A stretch of 64,000 nucleotides of DNA, taken from positions 496,001-560,000 of the forward strand of contig NZ_CAJHBL010000001.1 of the NCBI RefSeq assembly GCF_904846625.1, in the 5' to 3' direction. The notes under the pieces are model-generated. The model saw nothing but the letters and a program-made list of their open reading frames with translations. It made no database searches and was not told the DNA's origin. The position numbers and the translations under genes were made by a program. Positions within the stretch are counted from its first letter, which is position 1. Each line of letters begins with the position of its first letter. Shown here piece by piece: positions 35,789 to 45,151 of the stretch. This stretch comes from Psychrobacter sp. JCM 18900 (GTDB taxonomy: Bacteria; Pseudomonadota; Gammaproteobacteria; Pseudomonadales; Moraxellaceae).

Positions 35789-36925
35789 TTAAATTTTATA
35801 ATCGTGTACTGCATCCACAAACACTTTGGCATTGTCAGGATTGACCCATTGGGTGATACCATGACCTAAGTTTGCTATGTAACCAGTCTTTTCACCATCA
35901 GCGTAAGCACGGTCAAGCATCGCATTGACTTCAGAACGAATTGTCGCAGGCGAGCCATATAACGTCGCTGGATCTAAGTTACCTTGGATAGCCTTGCTGC
36001 TTTGCAATTTCTTATGCTTTTTGGTCAATTGACGCTGGCTCTCAGTCAATACTTGACGCGCACGATCAATCGGCATCGTCCAATCTAAACCTAACACATC
36101 TGCTTCGCTGTCAGCCTGAATATCAAGCCATAACCCACCACCTTTAGTGAATAGCACTACAGGTACTTGTGGATGACGTTCTTTTAGTTCAGCGACAATA
36201 CGTTTATTATAAATGTGTGAAAATTCGATAAATTGACGATGGCCTAACGCCCCACCCCAACTATCAAATATCTGAACGATTTGAGCACCAGCGACGATTT
36301 GGGCATCTAAATAGTCAATAACTGACGTCGCAAGCTTGTCTAATAACTGATGTAAAAAGTCAGGGTTACTATACAAAAAGCCTTTGGTATAACGATAATC
36401 TTTCGAGCTACCGCCTTCTATCATATAAGTAGCCAATGTCCACGGACTGCCAGAAAAACCAAATAGTGGAACTTGACCGTTCAATGCTTTACGAATACTG
36501 GTTACAGCACGCATGACATAGTCTAGAGAATCATTAGGCTCAAGCACTGGCAATCTATCAAGATCAGCCTGCTCACGGATAGGATGTTTGAACTTAGGGC
36601 CTTCACCCGTTTCGAAATACAAGCCCAATCCCATCGCATCAGGAATAGTTAGAATATCACTAAATAAAATGGCAGCATCTAAATCATAACGGCGCAATGG
36701 CTGCAGAGTCACTTCAGTAGCGCGATCTGTATCTTTGCACAGGCTCATAAAGTCACCAGCTTCAGCACGAGTGGCTTTATATTCTGGCAAATAACGACCA
36801 GCTTGGCGCATCATCCATACCGGTGTGGTATCGATGGGCTCAAAACGTAATGCACGTAGCAATCTATCATTTTTTAAAGGTGCAAACTGTTGCTGAACCG
36901 AGTTACTACCGTCTGAAGCACTCAT
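35789..36925 (-). CDS. hemE: Uroporphyrinogen decarboxylase
   Basis: HemE converts uroporphyrinogen III to coproporphyrinogen III in haem synthesis. The N-terminal substrate-site motif is [18 protein letters not shown] (about residues 37-54). The second conserved block lies in the [15 protein letters not shown] stretch, followed by [17 protein letters not shown]. Its 378 residues are a little longer than E. coli HemE (354) by an N-terminal extension. A longer frame opens at 36949, but ATG 36925 has GGAG 8 nt upstream and is chosen. It lies between proB and argC on the same strand. Confidence 0.95.
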   Translation of the reverse strand: MSASDGSNSVQQQFAPLKNDRLLRALRFEPIDTTPVWMMRQAGRYLPEYKATRAEAGDFMSLCKDTDRATEVTLQPLRRYDLDAAILFSDILTIPDAMGLGLYFETGEGPKFKHPIREQADLDRLPVLEPNDSLDYVMRAVTSIRKALNGQVPLFGFSGSPWTLATYMIEGGSSKDYRYTKGFLYSNPDFLHQLLDKLATSVIDYLDAQIVAGAQIVQIFDSWGGALGHRQFIEFSHIYNKRIVAELKERHPQVPVVLFTKGGGLWLDIQADSEADVLGLDWTMPIDRARQVLTESQRQLTKKHKKLQSSKAIQGNLDPATLYGSPATIRSEVNAMLDRAYADGEKTGYIANLGHGITQWVNPDNAKVFVDAVHDYKI

Positions 36926-37017
36926 GTACAAATCTCCAAAACAGCACAATATCCATATTTATAAATGGATATTGTGCTGGATAAAATAAGTTGAATAAAA
37001 AAGGTTATATAAAAGCG

Positions 37018-38190
37018 CTATACAGTTAATGCAAGATTGTCACGGTGTACCATGACGACACGTTCTTCGCTACTGCCAAAGATCTTATCGAACTGTTCGG
37101 TACGCTCACGAGCGACGCGGCGCGCATCATTCGATGAAAAGTTTACCTGCCCAACGGCAATACGCTCACCTGTATCTTGATGAATGATTTCTACCACATC
37201 ACCTTCATCAAATCCGCCCTGCACTTCTACAACACCCACTGGCAATAAACTTCTATTGTGCTCAGTCAATGCTCTTGCAGCACCTGCATCGACGACCAAG
37301 CTACCTGACATGCGTAGATGCGCAGCTAGCCACTGTTTACGTGCGATGATTTTATCTTCGTCATTGGTCGTCAACAACGTACCTACAGCTTCGCCTGATA
37401 CCACACGGGTGATAACGTCATCGATAGCACCGCTGACGATGACGGTAGGACAGCCACCCATAGCAGCAAGGCGTCCAGCACGGATTTTGGTCAACATACC
37501 ACCACGTCCAAGCTTACCGCCATCTCCTGCAATATCAAATAAATAATCAGCCATTGCACGTTCTTGGCGAATCATCTTGGCGTCAGGGTTATCACGTGGG
37601 TTATCAGTGAAGACACCTTCTTGATCGGTTAAGATAATGTACAAATCAGCATTAACCATCGCGGCTGCCATCGCACCCAAGGTATCGTTATCGCCAAATT
37701 TAATCTCATCAATCGTGATAGTATCGTTTTCATTAATAACAGGTAGTACGCGCCATTCTAATAACTGTGTCAGCGCCCCAGTCGTATTGAGGTAACGACT
37801 ACGATTAGACAAGTCATCATGAGTTAGCAGTAGCTGTGAGCTTTGAATGCCATGCTGAATCAAAGCTGACCACCATGTTTCAATCAACCCCATTTGACCA
37901 ATAGAAGCACAGGCTTGTAGTGCTGCTAGTTTCTTAGGACGTTCCTCAAGGTTCATACGTACCACACCTTCAGCAACAGCACCTGATGATACTAGCAGTA
38001 CCTCAACGCCTTTTTTGTGCAGCTTAGCAATTTGCTTTGCCCACTCATATATGGCAGTACGATCCAGCCCTCGACCGTTATTGGTTAATAGTGATGAACC
38101 AATTTTGACAATAACGCGCTGAATATCAAAGTTGCGAGTTTGCTTAACAAATCTTGCTTCTTCCATCGTGTTTGCTATGTCATCTGCCAT
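37018..38190 (-). CDS. proB: Glutamate 5-kinase
   Basis: ProB phosphorylates glutamate at the gamma carboxyl in the first step of proline synthesis. An amino-acid kinase domain (about residues 20-275) shows VIVKIGSSLLTNNG, VSSGAVAEG and the INENDTITIDEIKFGDNDTL active-site stretch. A C-terminal PUA domain follows (about 285-385, GSLVVDAGAARAL, LPVGVVEVQGGF, EIIHQDTGERIAVG). Its 390 residues are slightly longer than E. coli ProB (367). AAAGGAG precedes ATG 38190. It follows obgE, a conserved order, with an 80-nt gap. Confidence 0.95.
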   Translation of the reverse strand: MADDIANTMEEARFVKQTRNFDIQRVIVKIGSSLLTNNGRGLDRTAIYEWAKQIAKLHKKGVEVLLVSSGAVAEGVVRMNLEERPKKLAALQACASIGQMGLIETWWSALIQHGIQSSQLLLTHDDLSNRSRYLNTTGALTQLLEWRVLPVINENDTITIDEIKFGDNDTLGAMAAAMVNADLYIILTDQEGVFTDNPRDNPDAKMIRQERAMADYLFDIAGDGGKLGRGGMLTKIRAGRLAAMGGCPTVIVSGAIDDVITRVVSGEAVGTLLTTNDEDKIIARKQWLAAHLRMSGSLVVDAGAARALTEHNRSLLPVGVVEVQGGFDEGDVVEIIHQDTGERIAVGQVNFSSNDARRVARERTEQFDKIFGSSEERVVMVHRDNLALTV

Positions 38191-38268
38191 ATAAACTCCT
38201 TTTTTTCATATCAATTGATTGTAGGGATTAAATTCACAATTCAAGTATAACTGCTCAAGCATACTAGC

Positions 38269-39489
<1,221 letters not shown>

Positions 39490-39609
39490 TCACAATCCAG
39501 TCTATAAACTGGTTACAACCAACGGTTGTATTTTGGGGTTTTGCTATGTTGTTGCGTCGCAACGAGCACTATATAAATACTACTTTTACTTAGTGCCCAT
39601 TATGACAAT

Positions 39610-39642
39610 AACACCCGATAATCAATCGGACTATCGGGTGTT
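39610..39642 (-). terminator. Putative gap terminator
   Basis: An 11-bp perfect stem (AACACCCGATA / TATCGGGTGTT) lies 120 nt past the gap stop. The following tail is poor in T on the minus strand, so termination would be weak or factor-assisted. Confidence 0.5.
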
Positions 39643-39764
39643 TAAGTATGACAGTTAAAATCCTACCAAGCTATTCAAAGTAGCATCTGCCACAGCGCCA
39701 TTCTTATGACACGATAGCGCTACTATACTTGGTATGACGTTATTGCTCTACTGTATTTAGTAAT

Positions 39765-41198
39765 CTATGCTGGAATCTGAGCGTAGCTGATTCCGGCCAT
39801 TTGCGTCGCCAAACGCAATACCTGAGTACTATAACCTACTTCGTTGTCATACCAAACATATACGATAGCTTGGTTGTCAGTCAAAATAGTAGCTTGAGCA
39901 TCGATAATACCAACATGAGTCGTACCAACGAAATCCGTTGATACCGCTTCTGTAGAATCTGTATAAGCAATCTGCGACTGCCAAGTGCTGCTGTTAGCCG
40001 TTTTGCGCAAGAACTCATTCAACGCATCAGCGCTTGCTGGTGCAGTTTTTAGATTCACGTTCAAGATGGCTAGGCTGACGTTTGGTGTTGGTACACGAAT
40101 AGCGTTACCCGTTAGCTTACCGTTTAGTTCTGGCAAGGCTTTACCAACAGCTTTTGCAGCACCAGTGCTAGTGATAACCATGTTCATTACAGCACTACGA
40201 CCACGGCGGTCTGCTTTATGATAGTTATCAACCAAGTTCTGATCGTTAGTAAATGAGTGAATAGTTTCTACATGACCATTTACAATACCGTACTCATCAT
40301 TCAATACATTCAGCGTTGGCGTAATCGCATTGGTCGTACAGCTAGCAGCACTAACGATCGTATCATCACCAACGGTGTCATTGTTGACGCCATAAACGAC
40401 GTTTTTGATATCGCCGCCAGCAGGTGCTGTTAGTAGCACTTTTTTCACGCCAGTAGACTGTAAGTGCTTGCCAAGGCCCGCTTCATCTTTCCAGATACCT
40501 GTGTTATCGATAACAAGAGCATTGTCGATTCCATAAGCAGTATAGTCGATTTCGCTTGGGTCTTTGGCATAGATAACTTGTACAAAACGACCGTTAACGA
40601 TCATGCCGTTATTATCATCATCAATGCTGATGCCGCCTAAGAATCTACCATGGATTGAGTCACGCTCAAGCAATGAAATACGCTTAGCCAAGTCACCAGC
40701 AGCGGCTGGACGTACAACAATCGCTTTTAGTTGTAGACCTTTCGCGCTTGACGCTTGTGACAATAGCAGACGAGTCAAGATACGACCGATACGGCCAAAA
40801 CCATACAGCACAACATCCGTCGCGCCGTTTACAGCACCAACGTTGTTGATAGACTGTAGCGCGGTCTGTAAGTCAGTGTCATTAGCAATTAATTGACCAA
40901 CATCAATACGAGTGGCTTGGATATCAGTATTTTCTGAAATAGCTTTTACCATCGCTAGAGTATCAGCGATATCGATAGCTTTGGCGCCATGGTCGCGTAG
41001 TGCTACTTTTTGATGTAAAGCAAGTATTTGACCAACTGAGGTAGAGTCTAGCGTTTCGCCAAACAAAGTCACTTGTACGTCTTGCTTGTTATAGAGCTTG
41101 TTTAGTAGCCCCATAAGCTCAATCGCTTGTTGCTCTTGATTGTTGTAGTTGTTCAAGTGGTCTTGATGTAATTGGCGTAAGGTATCAGCGTTGCTCAC
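39765..41198 (-). CDS. gap: Glyceraldehyde-3-phosphate dehydrogenase, long form
   Basis: The enzyme interconverts glyceraldehyde-3-phosphate and 1,3-bisphosphoglycerate. The NAD(P) loop is VVLYGFGRIGRILTRLL, about 130 residues into the protein. The catalytic motif is SAASCTTNAITPTLNVL, and the C-terminal VWYDNEVGYSTQV is standard. The extra N-terminal segment of about 125 helical residues marks the long GAPDH class (about 460-480 residues) of pseudomonads and Moraxellaceae. The start is taken as GTG 41198, because AAGGA at 41208-41212 lies 9 nt upstream. The ATG at 41207 would sit too close to that site. The longest frame reaches 41303. Whether it serves glycolysis or gluconeogenesis is not shown by the sequence. 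Confidence 0.92.
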   Translation of the reverse strand: MSNADTLRQLHQDHLNNYNNQEQQAIELMGLLNKLYNKQDVQVTLFGETLDSTSVGQILALHQKVALRDHGAKAIDIADTLAMVKAISENTDIQATRIDVGQLIANDTDLQTALQSINNVGAVNGATDVVLYGFGRIGRILTRLLLSQASSAKGLQLKAIVVRPAAAGDLAKRISLLERDSIHGRFLGGISIDDDNNGMIVNGRFVQVIYAKDPSEIDYTAYGIDNALVIDNTGIWKDEAGLGKHLQSTGVKKVLLTAPAGGDIKNVVYGVNNDTVGDDTIVSAASCTTNAITPTLNVLNDEYGIVNGHVETIHSFTNDQNLVDNYHKADRRGRSAVMNMVITSTGAAKAVGKALPELNGKLTGNAIRVPTPNVSLAILNVNLKTAPASADALNEFLRKTANSSTWQSQIAYTDSTEAVSTDFVGTTHVGIIDAQATILTDNQAIVYVWYDNEVGYSTQVLRLATQMAGISYAQIPA

Positions 41199-41284
41199 GA
41201 GAAACATCCTTATGGTCAGTAATGTATGATCAATAAAATATGAAGAAGTGTAAAATAGATAGGTCGTGTATGCTCTAAATGGCG

Positions 41285-41313
41285 ACTCTAATATGATAAT
41301 CAACCACTATCAA
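41285..41313 (-). promoter_or_regulatory. Candidate gap promoter
   Basis: On the minus strand TTGATA (plus 41308-41313) precedes TAGAGT (plus 41285-41290) by 17 nt. Both boxes match the sigma70 consensus well enough (5/6 and 4/6). It would place the start about 80 nt before the GTG. Confidence 0.45.
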
Positions 41314-41455
41314 TATGGGTTATTGACGCTAGAGTATTTGAATCGCCTAGATTTTAGCCTAAAACGCCTCATTTTGCCAGTAGTAACCGATTAGCTAGCG
41401 TGCATAATAGGTTTCATTCTCTTATATAGTTCTTATATACAGCTAGTAATGAAAA

Positions 41456-41480
41456 TAAAGGCAGCTATATAGGCTGCCTT
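41456..41480 (-). terminator. Terminator of the lipocalin gene
   Basis: The stem AAGGCAGC / GCTGCCTT with a short loop is followed on the minus strand by TTATTTTC. It lies 70 nt after the lipocalin stop. Confidence 0.6.
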
Positions 41481-41551
41481 ATCGAGACGTAATTTAAATG
41501 ATAATTGCTATAACTCTGAATTAATTAAAGCAGTAATTTCAGTTACATCTA

Positions 41552-42784
41552 TTATGGTGCTAGATTTACTGTTTGGTTGCTCTGTGACGTCAATGTAAAC
41601 TCTTTTAAGTCATAACCTTGCTGCTGAGCAATTTGACGATATTTGGTATACGTTTCTTGACTAATATTTGGCGAGCGTGCTAGTAGCCATAAGTATTTTT
41701 TATCAGGCGTCCCTACTAGCGCAGTTTTGTACTCTGCATCACGTGCCAGCACCCAATAATCAGCACGGCCGACTGGAATCCAACGAATCCACTTCGGTAA
41801 AAACGTCACTTTTAGTTTGCTGCCGCTCTCATCAACTGGCTTAGCCAAACCTTCTGCCACAATACCTGAACCGTCCTCGCTCACACATTTATTAGTAACC
41901 GTGATTCCTGAGCCGTCACCTTTCTGAGCATAGTTGGCGGTCACATCACCAGCACACTTGCGCTGGAAATACATCGGCAAGCGGCCAATCTCATACCAAG
42001 TACCTGCGTAGGTATTTAGATCTACGCTATCTACGGTAGTTGGCGTGCTTGCAGATTTATGAATAATATCGCTTGGCTGAACCGATAGTATATCGGTTGT
42101 GGTCTTCTCACTCATCGCATCATCAGACATTCCATTAGTTGCCGAGTTATTAGTCCCCATGTTCACTGGCGGCGTGGCCGCATAGGCTGAGAACGCTGCT
42201 AACGGTATAATAATCGCTAAGGCAATGCCTGTATGTTTGATCAGTCCATTCATAAATATGCGCTCCGGTATTTCTTTGTAAAATGAATTATTTGTTGATG
42301 CATCACTCATTTGCTCAGCGTCGATGGCGTGTTTAGAACCACTGTTTAGATTATCTATTTGATCCTCTAACAGTCCCGACATTAATGGCTCATCTTCATT
42401 TAGCTTTTGTGGCTGCTTATTTTGCGCTGACTTGTAGCCAGATGATTTATAGCCACTAGCCGCGTCATAACTGTCCTCATTGCTATTTTTTAGATCTTTG
42501 CTTATTTCATTGTTACTCATAGCTGACTCTTTTGCCCTAGGGCTTTTGTCGGCGCTTTTGTATCCAAAATAGCTGTCTTGCGAAGACGTGTCTTTTGCCA
42601 GATGGTGCGAATATTCGCCATTCGAGCTGTCGTGATTATAGCTAGCATCGTTACTAGCTTGGTTTGTCTGTTGCGTGTCATCGCCATATTCATTGTCATT
42701 GAGCGATTGCTTAGGCTGCTGAAGTTGAGAACCAGCTGCCTGTGAATCAGTCCATGCTGACTCAGGTAACTTATTGGTTTTCAT
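41552..42784 (-). CDS. Blc-type lipocalin with long hydrophilic N-terminal extension or upstream alternative start
   Basis: The last 160 or so residues are a bacterial lipocalin: VDLNTYAGTWYEIGRLPMYFQ (the GTWYEI hallmark), then DYWVLARDAEYKTALVGTPD, and LWLLARSPN. Such proteins bind lipids or fatty acids at the cell envelope. Residues 178-202 form a clean signal peptide (MNGLIKHTGIALAIIIPLAA, ending AYA), and ATG 42253 for this Met has GGAG 9 nt upstream. A 233-residue secreted protein starting at 42253 is therefore likely. The same frame stays open for 177 more codons (rich in S, N, D, K, Y, Q), starting at ATG 42784 with a weak ribosome site. If used, the product would have a cytoplasmic disordered region and a signal anchor. 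No lipobox Cys was seen. Confidence 0.7.
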   Translation of the reverse strand: MKTNKLPESAWTDSQAAGSQLQQPKQSLNDNEYGDDTQQTNQASNDASYNHDSSNGEYSHHLAKDTSSQDSYFGYKSADKSPRAKESAMSNNEISKDLKNSNEDSYDAASGYKSSGYKSAQNKQPQKLNEDEPLMSGLLEDQIDNLNSGSKHAIDAEQMSDASTNNSFYKEIPERIFMNGLIKHTGIALAIIIPLAAFSAYAATPPVNMGTNNSATNGMSDDAMSEKTTTDILSVQPSDIIHKSASTPTTVDSVDLNTYAGTWYEIGRLPMYFQRKCAGDVTANYAQKGDGSGITVTNKCVSEDGSGIVAEGLAKPVDESGSKLKVTFLPKWIRWIPVGRADYWVLARDAEYKTALVGTPDKKYLWLLARSPNISQETYTKYRQIAQQQGYDLKEFTLTSQSNQTVNLAP

Positions 42785-43233
42785 AGAAGTACCATTCTTA
42801 AATAGTGATTGTTAAAAACGCTTTATGTACGGCATCTATTTGGTCTCGTTTTCTAAAAGCCATTTGCTTTGGTATAAATTATTTGTGCAAAACTTGACTC
42901 TACAAAAGCTTTTTTATTATTGTATTCTGAACATCACTTTTGATCAGTCACTCGTCTATAGAAATAAGATCAACGTATCGTAGATATGCAATATATATTA
43001 AGGACAACTGGACTATTAAAACAGTAGTGCAATGTAGGAAAACGCAACGGTTTGTAAGTAACTATGGGGTTTGAGTGTTGTTTGAACACATCATAACCAC
43101 ACAGTTACTTGCTGGATAACTAAGTTAAAAATCAGTTATTTGAACTTACTAAGCTTAATACGCACGTCTAATACGGGTCACATTCAGGCAAATGGCACGA
43201 TGGGTTCCCTATAGCTTTCTTGAGTCATGCGGA
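42785..43233. other. Non-coding stretch upstream of the lipocalin gene
   Basis: About 450 nt of AT-rich DNA between two minus-strand genes. It should hold the lipocalin promoter; a TTATAC-like -10 appears near 42880 on the minus strand but without a clear -35. No terminator for the Nudix gene, no RNA gene and no supported frame were seen. Confidence 0.4.
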
Positions 43234-44370
43234 TTATATAAACTGACGAATACCTGCCACACTGATACCGCCATACTGCAATGCTTGATTGAGCATAGCA
43301 GGTTCCAGTCCGCCTAACCCAATGACAGGCATATCAGCTAAATTTGCCAACGCTGACCATGCTTCCCAGCCAAGCGGTGTGTCATCAGGATGCGTTTGGG
43401 TAGCGAGCACAGGCGATACGAAAGTACCAATCACTGGTGGTAATGCATTCTGTATGCGCATGCTAGCAAGTTGATTGGCTGCCGTTATGCTCGCGATGTC
43501 ATGGCAGCTAACAATGAGCGGATCGTCTTTAGATAACGACTGTGAGAGAGCTGTAGGATTGCCATCCTTATCAAAGCACTGCATCAGTGTCGTTTGTGTC
43601 AGATGCTCGGCAACTATTCGCTGGCCCATTTCTGTCTCATTAGCGGTTAGTGAGCCCTCAACATCTAAAAGTTGCTCATTACCATTAGGTAAAATCGCTA
43701 AAATATCTGGACGTGCCGTTATCAATTGCTCAGCAAGATGCTTAGAATTTGCGTCCTTCAAGCGGATATATACCCATGACTCTGATGCTAACTTTTCTTG
43801 ATGATGCTGTAGCCATGTTGCCGCTGCATCAGTGTGTGTGCCAAAATGTGCCAGAGGATAAGTAATCGCTATCTTCGATGGGAGTTTCAACCATTCAAGG
43901 ATTGTCTTATTAGCAGCAGGCAGATGATATGCTCCTGCCAAAAGCTGTGATTTGCTTACCCAAGTCAGTGCCTGCCCTTCTAAACCCTGCTCACGGTGTT
44001 TGTGCTGCTCGTACTGCTCTGCTATCAACTCAATCTTATAAACCTGTAAGCTGACCTGCTTATCGCCATAATCATGATGCAAACGCCCAAGCTTAACGAT
44101 AGTGTTATCCTCAAGTAGGATACCAGTCTCTTCCGCTACTTCTCTTATCAACGCCTGCGCTGCTGACTCATTCGCTTCTATCTTTCCGCCGACGAACTCG
44201 TAACGATTTCCCTGATGCTGAGTAGAATCTCGAAACCCAAGCAAATACTGATCTTTATAATGAATAACAGCCACTGCAACATTTACAATACTGGGTTTGT
44301 CAGTTTGTGCCTTACTATTTGTCTTACTTTCCGGCTTCGTCTCTGATTGTTGATTCGACCCGTTCAACAT
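43234..44370 (-). CDS. Nudix hydrolase (MutT-like) fused to a thiamine-phosphate synthase-like domain
   Basis: Residues about 28-165 are a Nudix domain with a complete box (GGKIEANESAAQALIREV followed by AEETGI), as in MutT, which removes 8-oxo-dGTP. Residues about 180-378 resemble the ThiE/TenI TIM barrel, including CHDIASITAANQL and the closing PVIGLGGLEPAMLNQAL. This Nudix-ThiE fusion is common in pseudomonads and Moraxellaceae and is usually annotated as MutT. Whether the ThiE half is catalytic is unknown; the expected diphosphate-binding residues are not all evident by eye. AAAGGA precedes ATG 44370. It is divergent from hemP. Confidence 0.85.
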   Translation of the reverse strand: MLNGSNQQSETKPESKTNSKAQTDKPSIVNVAVAVIHYKDQYLLGFRDSTQHQGNRYEFVGGKIEANESAAQALIREVAEETGILLEDNTIVKLGRLHHDYGDKQVSLQVYKIELIAEQYEQHKHREQGLEGQALTWVSKSQLLAGAYHLPAANKTILEWLKLPSKIAITYPLAHFGTHTDAAATWLQHHQEKLASESWVYIRLKDANSKHLAEQLITARPDILAILPNGNEQLLDVEGSLTANETEMGQRIVAEHLTQTTLMQCFDKDGNPTALSQSLSKDDPLIVSCHDIASITAANQLASMRIQNALPPVIGTFVSPVLATQTHPDDTPLGWEAWSALANLADMPVIGLGGLEPAMLNQALQYGGISVAGIRQFI

Positions 44371-44663
44371 ACTTATATCCTTTATTTCGGTGTTTACTCT
44401 GATTATGTTTGATAATTTAATAGTTTTTATAGACTAGATTATTTATTTAGATTTACTACCTAACTTACTAATTCATATAGATAAAATATTCATTCGAGAT
44501 GATTTATGACAGCAAACTTAGATAAGTTTACATAATAACTGCATTTTATTTTATCAATTGCCTTGCAAATTTATCAAATCTAAATGATAATTATTATCGT
44601 TAAAAACAATTACGCTATGGTTAGCCAATTTTATAAGCCACTTTTTTTCAAAAGGAATTTACT
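44371..44663. other. Divergent control region of the Nudix gene and hemP
   Basis: It contains the Fur-overlapped hemP promoter at 44563-44598 and a good ribosome site for hemP (AAAGGA at 44651-44656). The rest is AT-rich and presumably contains the leftward promoter; no frame is supported. Confidence 0.5.
44563..44598 (+). promoter_or_regulatory. hemP promoter with Fur box
   Basis: TTGCAA (44563-44568), a 17-nt spacer and GATAAT (44586-44591) form a sigma70 promoter. The 19 bp at 44580-44598 match the Fur consensus GATAATGATAATCATTATC at 15 positions, with 15 of the last 16 identical. The box covers the -10, so Fe-Fur should repress. Confidence 0.85.
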
Positions 44664-44828
44664 ATGAGCATGGTCATCTCTCGTTATTTAAACTGTCGTG
44701 AAAACCGTCTGCCTACTTTGCAATCACAACATCTATTTGCACTGACTAAAGAGGTACGTATCGAGCATGAAGGCGAAGAGTATCGACTACGCCTAACTCG
44801 CAACAATCGCTTGATTCTAACCAAATAA
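44664..44828 (+). CDS. hemP: Hemin uptake protein HemP
   Basis: A 54-residue frame starts at ATG 44664, 7 nt after AAAGGA. Its C-terminal half reads EVRIEHEGEEYRLRLTRNNR and ends LILTK, the near-invariant HemP signature. HemP is a small, iron-regulated protein usually found beside hemin receptor or transport genes; in some bacteria it acts as an activator of hemin uptake. Here it stands alone: Nudix gene on one side, tamB on the other, with its own terminator. The strong Fur box fits iron control. Its partner receptor must be elsewhere. Confidence 0.9.
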   Translation: MSMVISRYLNCRENRLPTLQSQHLFALTKEVRIEHEGEEYRLRLTRNNRLILTK

Positions 44829-44861
44829 CGTCTATTTCAGTGACACCTTTTTCAATCATTC

Positions 44862-44899
44862 TATAAAAAAACGCCTTCATTATGAGGCGTTTTTTTATA
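44862..44899 (+). terminator. hemP terminator
   Basis: ACGCCT (44871-44876) pairs with AGGCGT (44885-44890), and the A7/T7 flanks extend the stem. The T7 tail makes it a strong terminator, usable on both strands. Confidence 0.88.
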
Positions 44900-44964
44900 G
44901 GCTATCTAACTCAAAAATAATTTCAAAAGCTCTCTCAGTTGACATCAACTAGAAAGCAGTTGTC

Positions 44965-45146
44965 TTACTAGGGCGTGTCCTCATTTTAAAAATGGTGATC
45001 AAAATGAGATAAATCGCAGTCAAACAAGGAAAATAGCGCAGATAATATCGAGATATTAGTCAGCTATTTAACGCCATTTGGCAAGATTTAGCCATTTTTA
45101 ACCCATTTAGATAACTATCGATTGAATTGAGGACATGCCCTAATAA
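44965..45146. mobile_element. MITE-like palindromic element (about 180 bp)
   Basis: The outer ends are inverted repeats: TTACTAGGGCGTGTCCTCA (44965-44983) against TGAGGACATGCCCTAATAA (45128-45146), differing at two positions. Inner inverted repeats include TTAAAAATGG (44986-44995) with CCATTTTTAA (45092-45101) and AAATAGC/GCTATTT near the centre, so the whole element can fold back. TA is present at both outer edges, consistent with a TA target duplication. It has no coding capacity. It lies 5 nt beyond the tamB stop and may shape the tamB mRNA end. No transposase source is in the window. Confidence 0.65.
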
Positions 45147-45151
45147 AAAAT

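Larger units (their letters stand above)
41199..41551. other. Intergenic region between the lipocalin gene and gap
   Basis: About 350 nt hold the candidate gap promoter (41285-41313), a 13-nt perfect palindrome TTTTAG-c-CTAAAA at 41352-41364 upstream of it, and the lipocalin terminator (41456-41480). No open frame other than the gap N-terminal extension is supported. Confidence 0.5.

Noticed and set aside
44965..45146. Complete insertion sequence beside tamB
   Set aside because: The element is only about 180 bp and has no transposase frame, so it can at most be a non-autonomous element.
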